Source: Rhizobiales bacterium 65-9
Lineage (GTDB): Bacteria; Pseudomonadota; Alphaproteobacteria; Rhizobiales; Beijerinckiaceae
DNA: 36,546 nucleotides
NCBI GenBank assembly: GCA_001899525.1
Contig: MKVY01000038.1
Coordinates: forward strand, 493,127 to 529,672
Direction of reading: 5' to 3'
The notes under the pieces were generated by a model. The model had not been told where the DNA came from and made no database searches. It was given only the letters and a program-made list of their open reading frames with translations. A program made the position numbers and the translations under genes. The number at the start of each line of letters is the position of its first letter. Position 1 is the first letter of the stretch. This document shows positions 36,529 through 36,546 of this stretch, piece by piece.

Positions 36529-36546
36529 GGCGCGGCGACTCCTTCG

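Overview
The window is about 36.5 kb of GC-rich DNA (roughly 65% in the genes I counted by hand) from an alphaproteobacterium, most likely of the order Hyphomicrobiales (Rhizobiales). The evidence is gene order as well as protein type: birA-rnj, dgt-argS-SPOR-nagZ-scpA-scpB, and the long block lipA-coq10-cinA/ispDF-dusB-ntrB-ntrC-ntrY-ntrX-hfq-hflX-mazG, with a fused IspDF and both NtrBC and NtrYX. I cannot name the genus from sequence alone.

Layout. 1-5647: the end of biotin ligase, RNase J, RNase D (opposite strand) and aspartyl-tRNA synthetase. 5655-10107: a small accessory block that looks envelope or carbohydrate related (glycosyltransferase, FkbM methyltransferase, a large exported protein of unknown function, a PfkB-family kinase). 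10194-18799: ErpA/IscA-type iron-sulfur protein, dGTPase-like protein, a broken arginyl-tRNA synthetase, a SPOR cell-wall protein, NagZ, the condensin partners ScpA and ScpB, and the DNA polymerase III chi subunit. 18994-22237: lipoyl synthase, Coq10/RatA-type protein, CinA C-terminal amidase and IspDF. 22398-31699: tRNA dihydrouridine synthase (historic nifR3) leading ntrBC, then ntrYX, hfq and hflX, a nitrogen-regulation and RNA-regulation block. 31700-36546: a looser region with two tRNA genes, possible mobile-element traces, mazG coupled to a short Hsp70-like gene, a palindromic element and a glycerate 2-kinase.

Most of the window is ordinary housekeeping DNA. The two strongest anomalies are both in aminoacyl-tRNA synthetase genes. 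aspS carries an in-frame insert of about 70-77 codons with about 47% GC in the GAD-domain region. argS is missing about 18 codons just after its KMSKS-type motif and is frameshifted there, leaving a 417-residue catalytic piece and a 161-residue anticodon-binding piece. Other points are a palindrome upstream of the Hsp70 gene whose two arms encode similar peptides, a NtrX that lacks the GAFTGA motif kept by the neighbouring NtrC, and compact hairpins built over the stop codons of convergent genes. I found no CRISPR array, no intact insertion sequence, no prophage and no recognisable defence system.
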